Shown in pieces: positions 1-9,736 of a stretch of DNA of 29,649 nucleotides; the stretch's first letter is position 1, and every line of letters starts with the position of its first letter. The translations under genes were made by a program, and so were the position numbers. The notes under the pieces are model-generated. The model searched no databases and was not told the DNA's origin. It was given only the letters and a program-made list of their open reading frames with translations. Origin of the DNA: Nemertoderma westbladi (taxonomy: Eukaryota; Xenacoelomorpha; Nemertodermatida; Nemertodermatidae); the NCBI GenBank assembly GCA_032718475.1, contig JAUCBJ010003402.1:1-29649 (forward strand). Reading direction: 5' to 3'.

Positions 1-605
1 AGTATACATTTTAATCAAACTGATATATTGACGACAGTTTTGTACATATATGTACAGATACAGTACTTTTTGTGAATAAACGCGTGGAAATAGCCATTGA
101 ATATATTTGTTGCCATAGCGAAATGCACCTTACGTATCTATAACTGCAAACAAATTTGAATAGTGGGGGAATGGGGATGGTGACTATATAAACCCAAATC
201 CCATCTCGGCGAAATAATATTTCACCCCTCAAATTGATTGTCAATTAAGACCGAAAGGATGAAGCAGATCACATGGAGTGCATAAGCGTGCGGCTACGTG
301 GGGGGGAGGGGATTCGCCCCCCTTTGCCAATTCCCACCACACCCTACAAAAAAAAGTATTTCAAAAATTGTAAAATTTGCGGACTGTGCAGTGTCGCGAG
401 GGGGCCACCAATAATATTAACTTACTCAAAATATTTATATACTGTATTTAGTGCAATTTCGATCACTTTAATTATCATTTAGCTGGTTTATTTTATTGTT
501 AGTAAATGATAATTTATGTTAGTATCGTGATAATTTAACAGTGGTGTTTAAGTTACGGCCAAGGACTCCTTGGTAAGGAGTAGGATAAACCAGGGGGGTA
601 AAATG
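1..605. other. gene-free left edge, AT-rich
   Basis: I see no convincing gene here. Open frames are short and have no recognisable protein pattern. A stretch near 175-225, with a C-rich or G-rich lead-in followed by CTCGGCGAAATAATATTTC, resembles 10015-10065 (CTCGGCGAATTAATATTTC). This suggests a dispersed repeat of unknown type. Confidence 0.5.
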
Positions 606-1503
606 TACACCATAACCCGTAATACAACAACCATTTTTAGGGGGTCGGAGCCCCCCCCCCCATAATTTTATTCAAATTTCAATAAAATGCTACGAAATTT
701 GGTATGATGATGATGATAGATCGATACCTTTTCTTACTGGTGGCCTGGCCGGATTTTTTAATTTATGAGCTATTTCGATACAACAAGCCGTTAAAAATCG
801 TCTATTTCGCAATATTTAGCCACCTCCGTCAGCTTTATTTTTCGTCTTTGGAATGATATCTAGATATCATTAGAACCGCCTTCATCTGCAGATTCCGAAT
901 ATGAAACCCGTTGTAAATTTCACCAAGAACTTCCGGAGATATTATCAAAATACTAAGGTGTAAATTTTGTGACGTAAATCGCTATAATTCTAATGTTTTA
1001 TTTACTCAATTCTAGAATATTAATTATGGATAATGAAAAAACAAGATGGAGAGTTTTAAACGCTCAGCTAAATAATAATTAATATTCTAGAATAAAGACA
1101 ACAAAACATCAGAATTATAGCGATTTACGTTCTAAATTTACACATTAGTATTTTGATAATATCTTTACCAATTTGTGGTTAAATTTAAAACGGTTTTCAG
1201 ATTCGGAATCTACAGACGAAGGCGCTTCGAATGATATCTAGATTACATTTCAAAGACGTAAAATAAAGTCTACGGAGGTGGTTAAACATTGCTAAATAGA
1301 CATTTTTTAAGGGATTGTTGTATGGAAATAACTGAGAAATTGAAAAAACCGGTCAGGCCACCAGTAAGAAAAGGTGTCGATCTATCATCATACCGAATTT
1401 CGTAGCATTTTATTGAAATTTGAAAAAAATTAGGGGGGGAGGGGGGGGGGGGGGGGGGCTCCGACCCCCTAAAAATGGTTGTTGTATTAAGGGTTATGGT
1501 GTA
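606..1503. repeat. long fold-back (inverted repeat) element, probable MITE
   Basis: The left arm (about 606-1026) is the reverse complement of the right arm (about 1075-1503), with few differences over roughly 420 bases. A spacer of about 48 bases separates them. The outer ends read TACACCATAACCC and GGGTTATGGTGTA, so the element could be bounded by a TA target duplication, as in Tc1/mariner-type elements. Each arm carries a homopolymer run: 11 C at 651-661, against 18 G at 1441-1458 preceded by a further G run. No transposase is visible inside, so it would be non-autonomous. Transcribed RNA would form a hairpin of over 400 bp. Confidence 0.85.
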
Positions 1504-2044
1504 TGTTGATTATATAATTTTATGTGTAGGCCTAGTGTATATGTTGATATGTCTATAAAATAAGAGACAAACTAGTAACTAGGCCTATAATACAGTGTAA
1601 AAATAAATATAATAAGCCCCTATACCGATAAGTAGGGAAATTAGTTTACATTAATTGCATATAAAATTATTTAAAAATTAAATATCGTGTCATATAAATG
1701 ATTGTGCTGGGGATAAGTACGGTAGCTGAAATATATACACTGAAACTCATACATATACTAACTCGTTGCATGCACGTACTGTTGTGTAGTAGTTAGGCAA
1801 TGTCAACCATGCCAACCTGACGATGCATACATGACCTTGGCATTCCTTCTGTATTCTGGTGTCACTGATGTAGTTACTTACAACTAACTCTAGTATACAG
1901 TATGATTGCAGGATTACTGTGCCAAGTTTACTGTAAGTTGCCTATGCCCGATCAGCCTATACCATATACCGTACAGTACTTATTAAAAGTGTTTTATCTG
2001 GGCTCTGGGCAATCAATGATTCAACAACATTGGGGTAAATCAAT
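1504..2044. other. AT-rich intergenic stretch
   Basis: No gene seen. It contains TAGGCCTA-type palindromes near 1526 and 1580 and no clear repeat structure. Confidence 0.5.
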
Positions 2045-2119
2045 ATGGAAGAATTGAGGGGAAAGACGGACTTGAGTGATGATGAAACTCAGAAATTATA
2101 TGAACAAATATTACTTCAG
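2045..2119 (+). CDS. possible first coding exon of an unidentified gene
   Basis: An ATG in good context (A at -3, G at +4) opens 25 codons beginning MEELRGKTDLSDDETQKLYE. They end at CAG followed by a plausible donor, GTTAGC, and the frame stops soon after the donor. The charged, helix-prone composition (SDDETQKLYEQ) looks more like real protein than the surrounding translations. I do not recognise the family, and I found no matching downstream exon before the pogo-like transposon at 2650. It could be a real 5' exon, an exon of a gene cut off by repeats, or chance. Confidence 0.25.
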
Positions 2120-2649
2120 GTTAGCTTCGAGCTGTAGAGCGTAGAGATTTGTGTGTTTCATACATAGTACCGGTCCGGCATTGTCCGGTACTGATGTTTG
2201 AGTTGGATACTTCTGTCAGTCTGTATCTGTACCGGTACTTCCGGCAGTCCGGTGCGATAGGCATTAGGTACACTAAACAGTCACACCTCGATTCCTTGAG
2301 TCGCCGTTCGGAAATTCTCAACTACAGGTCAGCAGGTACCGGTACTGCTGTACTGGACTTCAGGACTTTCTGACTTTGGAGACTGACACCGCCTGCGTCT
2401 GACCATAGCCAGTCTGCCAGTAGCGGCAGGCTAGGCTGCGAGTATCAGCTGATTACACACACAGACACACAGTTACAGGCTGACAGGAATATATTAGATA
2501 GGAAAGCCGGCATTTAGTAACTGTAGTAGTCTGTTCTGTTCTGCTGTTAGCAGGTTAGTGCAGTTAGCTGGTTAGTACTGTAGTATAGTACTACAGCTGT
2601 ACAGTAAACAGGTAAAGTAAACATAGGCCTGACTAGGCCTAAGCAGGTA
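2120..2649. other. gene-free stretch rich in GTAC/CCGG palindromes
   Basis: No gene is supported. The stretch is full of short dyads such as GGTACCGGTAC and TAGTACTACAGCTGTACAG. These open frames on both strands without any protein-like pattern. It ends at the left inverted repeat of the pogo-like element. Confidence 0.45.
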
Positions 2650-3116
2650 CCGTAAACTGGGGTTACTTTGCCCGGTGGGGTTACTTTGCCCAAACTTTTC
2701 ACTTCTCATTTAACTATTATTTTTAGAAAAAAATATTGTTAATGTGGCGGCTATTAAGGTCATATTATAAAGGTGAATTACTGGTGAAGAGAATGATATG
2801 AAAATGCAGTATGGTTTCATTTATATAATCAATGTAATATTATTTTGATGAAATTACACTAAAAAAATCCATCAAAATCTATGTCCCAAACTTTACCTTG
2901 CAAAAGTGAAAAGTATTTCTGCATTTTAACAATAACTATATTATTAGTTTGATTCTACATTTATTCATGCAAAATTTGAGCGGTTATACATACAAGTAAT
3001 ATTGCAAGTTAAATATTTATGGGAATTTTTGCCAGCTTGGACCATTTCTTAAAATATGGGGGCTACTTTGCCCAGCTTTTTTTTCACTTGGCACTTATTT
3101 TTCTGCCTATTTCGCT

Positions 3117-3656
3117 ATGTTATTTAACAATTCTACCAGCACATTTACCTTATATATATTATCCCAGCAAATATTTGTAATTTACGGAGTGGGGCATGCC
3201 ATTGTCAGATTGTCTATAATGGACTTAAGAATAAAAATCGTTAAAAATTATCTAAATCGGTGTGGAAGGGTTGTGGATAAGTTTACGAACAATCAGCCAG
3301 GCAAAGATTGGGCTGTTTATTGAACGTCAGAAAAACCAATTGTCATTGCCGTCGGTCATGAGGAAATAATTGCTTACTTCGAACATCTAAAGAATACTCT
3401 GGAAGGGGTACCTATTCGTAATATTCTTAACTACCATGAAACAAATTTCACGGACAATCCTGGATCGAAGAAGTTAACTTTCAAGAGAGGGGTTAAGTAT
3501 CCGGACAGAGTGCAGAACTTTTCCAAGGGAGCTATTAGTCTAATGTTTTCTGGAAGCGCCGATGGTATACTACAGCCCATTTACGTAGTGTATAAGACAA
3601 CAAACTTATGGAACAATTGGTGCGAAGGAGGACCACCAAAGACCCGATATGCTCGA

Positions 3657-3687
<31 letters not shown>

Positions 3688-5444
3688 TGATCGGCATGCT
3701 GCATTGCAGCTGCATTTTTAAGAATGCTGTGCCGGCTTGTCAACAAAATTGCACCGCCACAACTCCCTATCACCCATGACATTTGCTAGATCATCCGCAT
3801 CTTTAAGGCCAGTGTCCTTTAAGATGCGTCTCAAGAAAGTCATGGGCTGTCCACCATGCTTATTTACTCCATGAGGCTGCCAAAGTACAAGATTATGCAC
3901 TGGCTGGTCCTCACGGCGAAAGCAATGTCCTGCAAAGCGGAGGCGATTTTGTTCTAGTGTCAAGCTTGGGGGAACCAATGAGACACCTCCAATGTTATAT
4001 AGTGTCTGGTTGGAGATGTGTGCATTGTACTTGACACAATGAACCCGGCGTAGCATTCTTGTGAATGTGCCATCCAGAGATTTGGTGTCCTCAGCAGTTA
4101 GAGCCCAGCATGGACTCCCGTAGAGGAGTACTGGAACTACTGCTGCTCTAAATAATCGGACCTTAAGTTTCCGATTAATTCTCGGTGACTTCCAAATCCT
4201 GGAAAGCCTATTCAAGGCTGCCCATGCCTTTCCCTTACGTATTCGAAGGTCCTCACCTGACTTCCGATGCTCGAACTACCAGTGGTTGGTTTGATGAAAT
4301 AGCATTTGAAGAGTGGTTTATGACTATTTGCTTGCCCTGGGCAAAACATCTTGAAGGGAAAAAGGTGGCCATTGGTGATAACCTTAGTTCACACATTAGT
4401 GAAGGGGTAATAGATCAATGTTCTCGCAATAACATTTCGTTTGTCTTCCTTCAAGCAGTATTTCACTTGAGAAACAATCCTTCCCACGTCTCCTAAATCA
4501 ACTAATAATCAAGCTCAATGAGAATGGCAGAATGGGGCAGCATCCACAAACATTAAAGCTGGATTTCGAGCAGCTGGTATAGCACCATTTGATCCTACTA
4601 ATGTATTGAAGAAGATTCCACATGTAACGAGCTCTGCTTCCCATTCCACACCCACCTCTGCAGAATCTTTGGTTCTTTCCAATGAGGTACTTCCTTCAAC
4701 AGATTACTTCTCAGCAACAATTCAACATGGTGAGCCTGTGCCCACTGCAGTGTCCCAGGAATTACCAAGTCCTTCAACTGTATTTACTTCTGCTTCATGC
4801 AATGTTGTCTCTGCAATAATTAATAATTATTATATAATAGTTAATTAATAATTCCCCATTGCCATCTCACAGGAATTACCAGGTACTTCAATTGCAAGTA
4901 CTTCTTCTTTCTCAGGTGTTGTCTCTGCAACAATTCCCAATGGGCAGACCGCTGCAGCAGTGCAGGAATCTCCAAGTACTTCAGCGAGAAAATTAATCTA
5001 TAGTTCTCTTCTTGATTATTTGAAACTGTCACGTGAAAAGAGTAACTGTCACGTTAGTAAAATTACCAGGCGACGTAAATTGAATGTTCCTGCTGGAAAA
5101 TCAGTATCCGCAGAGGAGTATGATAAAATGAAAAAAACGAGAGGAGGAAAATTTTCGTGGTCGAGATCGCTGTGCCATTCGAGGCCGCGGTGCCACTTGT
5201 GGATGTGGTGCCATTCCAAGCCATGGCACCAACCCAGGTCGTGGGACCAATCCAAGGGGTGGCAACATTCGAGGTCGTAACAGTTTACATAGGGCCTACC
5301 CGTGGAGTGGGCCGCGGTCACTCTATGGGATTAAGAAGAAGGATCATTCGTAACGGAAATTATCATCAAGATAGCGAGTCTGAGAGTGAGGGAGAGAGCG
5401 ACAGTTTGGATTCTTTCTCTGACACAGACACTGAACTGACATGA
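3117..5444 (+). pseudogene. pogo-like DDE_1 transposase remnant
   Basis: Pieces of one transposase occur in order. First comes a CENP-B-type HTH part (3165-3320; VKNYLNRCGRVVDKF, then PGKDWAV). Next is the first catalytic block (about 3430-3660; NYHETNFTDNPGSKK, then FSGSADG). After the LINE comes the second block (4280-4430; SGWFDEIAFEEWF, IGDNLSSHIS). A C-terminal region follows (4540-4660 GFRAAGIAPFDP; 5060-5110 LNVPAGKSVSAEEYDK) and ends in G/R-rich and acidic tracts. Breaks seen are a stop at 3321 with a frame change, loss of frame after 4430, a stop at 4846 beside an AT-rich insertion, and frame shifts near 5150. The first catalytic Asp, expected in NYDET, is His here. The aspartate in GDN is kept. 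The N-terminal start is not identifiable. Confidence 0.85.
3662..4266 (-). mobile_element. 5'-truncated non-LTR retrotransposon (LINE) copy 1, inside the pogo transposase
   Basis: The copy encodes on the minus strand the C-terminal part of a LINE reverse-transcriptase polyprotein. Readable blocks include RLFRAAVVPVLLYGSPCWAL, RMLRRVHCVKYNAHISN and RLRFAGHCFRREDQPVH. Its 3' end carries an (AGT)n tail, seen as CTA repeats around 3659-3688. It is flanked by the 13-bp duplication ATGCTCGAACTAC at 3649-3661 and 4267-4279, which is direct evidence of retrotransposition into the transposon. It is almost identical to 13890-14480, so the family was recently active. The last codons differ from copy 2 by a frame change. 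I cannot assign the clade with confidence. Confidence 0.9.
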
Positions 5445-6427
5445 CTGATAACACAATTGCTGCGATTTTGGATTCAGACAACATCAGTATCGACAACTTC
5501 GAATATGATGATTATAGTGACACTATGCTGCTACAGTATGAGTGAGGAAAATGATGTATGACGATGCGACTCCAAGTAGATCGATTGCCAACTGGAATAT
5601 GGATATGGAACTACCTGAACTAGGCCAATTAGAGGCACTTTATAATGATTATCATTAACTATTGTTTTGTTAGGTATATTTGTCTATTTTTTAGAACAGA
5701 AATTTACAATTACTGTCTAATTTGAGAAATTGCCAGTCTTGTTAGAGATAAATTTATTCTTATGCAATATTTTAGATTAGAAATTTACCATTCTAATTTG
5801 AAAAACATTTATACTTCTACAATTTTTCAGAATAGAAATTGCCAATCTAGTTAGATAAACTTGTATTCTTATATGATGTAATTTTATAGAATATAACCAA
5901 AGTTTTAGGTTCAGAATAGAAATATACTAGACCAATTAAAGAAACTCACCTGTTATTGCCTCATTATTCAATTCGATTTATGTAATTTTTTCGCATTATA
6001 AATTCTTATAGCATTTCTATAGGAATGTAGGAAATTTGATAAGGGGTGGTGCTAATTTTTTAAAATGCATTTTATGGGCAAAGTAGCCCCTCAATGGGGC
6101 TAAATTCGCTCTTATCTGGTTGTGGTCTTTTATCTGGTTTTCATTGCCAAATTATAGCAAAAAGTGCTTGAAACAGTGTAAATTCATTTAGTGGGAAAAG
6201 TTAGCCATACCTGGCACCTGGGGCTACTTTGCCCATAGCATAAATTTGTAAAAAACTATAAAAACGTTATTATATGCCCTTTGACTGAATGTGTTCACAA
6301 AATAAAATTACTAGTGCACCATAATTCACAATAAATACAGTGCTGGTAATAATGGTTGACATGTTTTTACACAATTTAACAACCATATGCTTTCGTAAAA
6401 ATGGGCAAAGTAACCCCATTTACGGTA

Positions 6428-6717
6428 CGTCTCTAAGTGCTGAAGTGGCGGTAAGCCTTCCTTCCTGCCTTCTGTCGTCCTTTAGTTCAGTAGTTCACTC
6501 TGTCTGTCTGTCACTGTTGTATTATTGTTACACCTGAACCCGTCAGCCCGTGTTCTGTAACCTTTGGCTGTTTGGTAATTAGACGAGAAGGCGACAGACC
6601 TCTAGCAGCTCTTATCTGCTTATAGCAGTATCTGAGTATAGCTGTGTATAGTATCCTAGAGCTAGATCTAGCCCAATAGCCGATAAATTACTGTACCGGT
6701 ACTATAATAATCAGAAA
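6428..6717 (+). promoter_or_regulatory. NOB1 upstream interval
   Basis: This 290-base gap lies between the pogo element and the NOB1 start codon, so it should hold the NOB1 promoter and 5' leader. It has CTGTCTGTCTGTC repeats at 6497-6514 and a TACCGGTA palindrome near 6693. I see no TATA box at a convincing position. The assignment rests on position only. Confidence 0.3.
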
Positions 6718-7932
6718 ATGCCGAAAGTTGATAGATTAGTGGCCGACGCGGTGGCATTTATGAGAAACGCACCTCTTAACCAAATCGGTTCCAATATTTA
6801 TTCCCTACCCGACGTAATTAACGAGATTAAAGACAAACAAACCCGCAGTCGTCTGTCTGTATTGCCGTACAGAATTACCTACAAAGAGCCCTCCACCGAG
6901 TCCATTCGGTTCGTCTCAGAGTTCGCTAAGAGAACCGGGGATTACCGGAGTTTATCGGCCGTGGATGTCCGAGTGCTCGCCCTGTGCTACGAACTGGAGC
7001 GGGAGTGCTGCGGTGTCCAGCACCTTAGAACTGAACCGGTCCACCGCAGTGGTGAGCTGGTGTCTGGTGCCTGCACGGTGGGACCTCTAGACTCGGACAT
7101 CCCTGGGTTTTATTTCCCTCAGAGGCAGAATGTTGGTTCTATAGGGACCGATACAGGTGCGACGGAAAGTGACGATGTTGATAAGATGGAAGAAAACGTT
7201 ATTATGACAGTGGGCGAAGGAGAAATATTGGATGACTCAAAAACCGATGTTCCGGTATTGGATGAGGAGTCAGTTGATTCTGATGATCTTGATGATGACG
7301 ACAACGACGGTAACTGGATAACCCCTTCCAACATTAAGACCCAATCCGCGGGAATTGGCGACGATATCGAATCGACGTGTGTAGAGATCCCAGTAGCCTG
7401 TCTAACTACCGATTTCGCGATGCAAAACGTTTTACTTCAGATCGGTTTACGTGTGGTTGCGTTGGACGGCCAGTTTATCTCGCGCGTGAACACTTACGTA
7501 CTCAAGTGCAAGGCCTGCTTCAAGGTAACTTCAGTAATGAGCAATAAATTCTGTCCGAAATGCGGCAACGACAGTTTAATGAAGGTATCATGTTCCGTGG
7601 ACTCGGAAGGGGCGCTTAAGTACCACGTCTCCAAATGGAAACTGCTAAACACTCGCGGGTTAAAGTTCTCCCTTCCGACTCCCCAGGGAGGTAAACACGG
7701 TATCAACCCGGTGCTGTGCGCCGACCAGCCGTTGCCACACCAGCGGCTTTCTAAGAAGGCCCAACTGAAGACGAGCCCTCTCGACGCAGACTTGTACGTT
7801 CTCACCGGGTCACCTTTCGCCACCACCGACGTTCACAGTAAGGGGTTTAATCTGGGGCTGGCCAACCGCGGTTACACTCACAGCAACGCGAATCCCAGTC
7901 GAGATAAACACCGCTCGAAACATAAACGATAG
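6718..7932 (+). CDS. NOB1: RNA-binding protein NOB1, 20S pre-rRNA (18S 3'-end) endonuclease
   Basis: NOB1 is the PIN-domain nuclease that cuts site D at the 3' end of 18S rRNA during late cytoplasmic maturation of the 40S subunit. This single-exon gene encodes 404 residues, close to the usual animal length of about 410. The PIN domain covers about 1-95, with metal-binding acidic residues at D10 (VADAVAF), E36 (NEIKDK) and D83 (SAVDVRVLAL). An acidic linker runs from about 150 to 200 (DSDDLDDDDNDG). The NOB1 zinc ribbon at 260-285 has C264, C267, C279 and C282 (CKACF, CPKCG). Next is the family signature RGLKFSLPTPQGGKHGINP (314-331), then a basic tail ending KHRSKHKR. The ATG matches the conserved N-terminus. 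All key residues are intact. The lack of introns is notable for an animal NOB1. Confidence 0.97.
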   Translation: MPKVDRLVADAVAFMRNAPLNQIGSNIYSLPDVINEIKDKQTRSRLSVLPYRITYKEPSTESIRFVSEFAKRTGDYRSLSAVDVRVLALCYELERECCGVQHLRTEPVHRSGELVSGACTVGPLDSDIPGFYFPQRQNVGSIGTDTGATESDDVDKMEENVIMTVGEGEILDDSKTDVPVLDEESVDSDDLDDDDNDGNWITPSNIKTQSAGIGDDIESTCVEIPVACLTTDFAMQNVLLQIGLRVVALDGQFISRVNTYVLKCKACFKVTSVMSNKFCPKCGNDSLMKVSCSVDSEGALKYHVSKWKLLNTRGLKFSLPTPQGGKHGINPVLCADQPLPHQRLSKKAQLKTSPLDADLYVLTGSPFATTDVHSKGFNLGLANRGYTHSNANPSRDKHRSKHKR

Positions 7933-8854
7933 ACTCTGAGTCTATACACGCCGGCGCGTTTCCTTAGCTGATGGGGTACCGGTACCAACCGATTGAGGTG
8001 TGGTTCTACTAAATATAGTTTGTTTGTTTGTATACAACAGTTGGTGGTTGAATAATGGCGCCTTGTTATTTGAAATACTAATGAATTATTATTAATGAGG
8101 ATGGAATGTTGAAATACACAGCAGAATTGTAAAGAATTAGTTTCTTATAACCATTATTCTCATCAATGTTTTCTGGGTTGCCACTAATCTGCCCTCCGAT
8201 AGCCAGGGAAAAGGAATTCATGGAAATATGAATGAAAAAAGTGAAAAAAAAATGCAGAAAATTCAATGTTTATTGTTTTGGTTCCCCCAACACGCCTCTG
8301 TAACCTGATCCTTTAAATGACAATGGGTCAATTGAGCAATGGGTCCGCGGACCAAATACCAGTATATAATAACCAATAACCATCCTTATAATATTTATTC
8401 CATTTACTTGCTGATGAACATAGTAAATTATTGGATTGATAAAATAAATGAGAATGTCGCCATGGTTACTCATGACCGAAATAGTACCCGTACCGGGGAT
8501 TTGGATTTATTGAGTTTCTATTATAGTATAAATAATTAATTGTTTCCCTCCCACCAATTCAAATCGGTTTGGTTGGTTGCGATGGGACCCTCCACGTTGG
8601 CATGGACGCAGTACCGGTATCCATTTATGGTCAACATAATATTTAAAACCTCAGTTATTTTTTCAAATTGTAAATCATATTATATTATTATGTAAACAAA
8701 GCAATATTGTCAATAACTCAATTGTGCTCAGATAACAAGATTTCGGAATAATTCGGATAACTCCGATTATAATTATTTGAAGTAAGATATAAGTTTTCAT
8801 TTACTTTCATTATCGAAGATTTCGTTGTCCATACAGGCAGCCCAATCAGGAGCG
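7933..8854. other. intergenic stretch between NOB1 and PIH1D1
   Basis: No gene seen. A block of about 45 bases at 8274-8318 (TTGTTTTGGTTCC, then CGCCTCTGTAACCTG) recurs at 14587-14632, marking a dispersed repeat. The 3' part should contain the PIH1D1 promoter. CCATACAG at 8829-8836 could be the acceptor of a 5'-UTR intron, but I cannot find its donor with confidence. Confidence 0.45.
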
Positions 8855-9736
8855 ATGGGAGACAATGTTGCGGAGCGATCTGGTGGAGTTCAAACCACAG
8901 GCGGCGGTGGCGTCGCTAAATCGGTGCGACCCACTTCCGGGTTCACCGTAAAGACCTCAGCGATCGAGAGCGAACCGCCCAACAAGGTATTCGTCAACGT
9001 CTGCCATTCCGAGTTGCTACCCGAACCCAAGCCGATGTCAGAGGAAGACCTACTGGAACTTATCAACGAGGAGGACAAAGTATCGGACTACCGAATTCCT
9101 ATGAGTTTAGGAGAACCCCATGCTGAGGTTGACAACAACGGTAAGGGATGTACAGCGTACGACGTCATAGTAAATACTCGCTTCTACAAAGACAAGATAG
9201 ACCCTAAAGGAGAATACAATATAGGTAAAGGGAATCTATGGAAGGGATTTCTATTGACCATTGTATTCGAGGGCTTAGAAGCTAAATACGATATACAACT
9301 CAATCGTAAGTACATTATACTCAGGAATAAGAAGTATTTGGGAGAAATCCAACAACAATTCATTAGGGAGAGGCGGAAGAATCCATTAATCGAGGAGGTT
9401 TCTATGGAGACAAGGAAGTCCGAAGAGGATCGAATAACCCGGAAGTCCGGACCCAGTTCCCGGATCTCCGAGCCTAGGTACCGGTTGATTAAGGAGCCGG
9501 AAGTAGGCCTACCTACTACCGTGTATTGCGAGGTGAATCTACCGACTACGGATAGCGGAGATACGGTGGATGTTGATGTAGGAGAGGATAGGATCGTGGT
9601 TCACGATAAACCCCTTAAACACTACCTCGATATTTATTTGCCGTACAACGTCGTGCAAGCTGAGGTAACGGCGAAGTTTCATTGTGACTCACATCTGTTG
9701 AAGATCGCAATGCCGGTGCAACCAGCCAATAGCTAG
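8855..9736 (+). CDS. PIH1D1: PIH1 domain-containing protein 1 (R2TP complex subunit)
   Basis: PIH1D1 (yeast Pih1/Nop17) is the client adaptor of the R2TP complex with RPAP3 and RUVBL1/2. With HSP90 it assembles box C/D snoRNPs, RNA polymerases and PIKK kinases. I start it at the first ATG (GAGCGATGG), giving 293 residues against about 290 in vertebrates. The PIH-N domain (about 28-175) shows GFTVKTSAI, KVFVNVCHSELLPEP, the signature YRIPMSLGEPHAEVD and GKGCTAYDVIVN, then GLEAKYDIQLN. The C-terminal CS-like domain (about 210-287) ends LPYNVVQAEVTAKFHCDSHLL. A loop of about 12 residues near 114-127 (KIDPKGEYNIGKG) looks longer than in vertebrates. PIH1D2 and DNAAF6 are paralogues, but the PHAEVD/GKGCTAYDV block fits PIH1D1 best. 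No introns are seen in the coding part. Confidence 0.93.
   Translation: MGDNVAERSGGVQTTGGGGVAKSVRPTSGFTVKTSAIESEPPNKVFVNVCHSELLPEPKPMSEEDLLELINEEDKVSDYRIPMSLGEPHAEVDNNGKGCTAYDVIVNTRFYKDKIDPKGEYNIGKGNLWKGFLLTIVFEGLEAKYDIQLNRKYIILRNKKYLGEIQQQFIRERRKNPLIEEVSMETRKSEEDRITRKSGPSSRISEPRYRLIKEPEVGLPTTVYCEVNLPTTDSGDTVDVDVGEDRIVVHDKPLKHYLDIYLPYNVVQAEVTAKFHCDSHLLKIAMPVQPANS

Larger units (their letters stand above)
2650..6425 (+). mobile_element. pogo/Tigger-like DNA transposon, decayed, with nested LINE
   Basis: The terminal inverted repeats are CCGTAAACTGGGGTTACTTT at 2650 (running on to GCCC at 2673) and its near-exact reverse complement at 6403-6425. They differ by one extra base and are flanked by TA on both sides (2648-2649, 6426-6427). 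TA duplication and a DDE_1 transposase with pogo-type motifs fit the pogo/Tigger group of Tc1/mariner elements. The motif GGGGYTACTTTGCCC recurs subterminally at 2677-2691, 3059-3073 and 6220-6234, and inverted at 6076-6090. Removing the nested LINE and one copy of its target duplication (618 bases) leaves an element of about 3.16 kb. The transposase is broken, so this copy cannot act on its own. Confidence 0.88.

Noticed and set aside
2121-2373. Overlapping short frames on both strands
   Set aside because: The sequence is dyad-rich low-complexity DNA, and the translations (RYRYRL, YLYRY) are composition artefacts.
8825-8854. Extension of PIH1D1 to an upstream TTG
   Set aside because: TTG is not a normal animal start. 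The ATG at 8855 has a good context and gives the expected family length.
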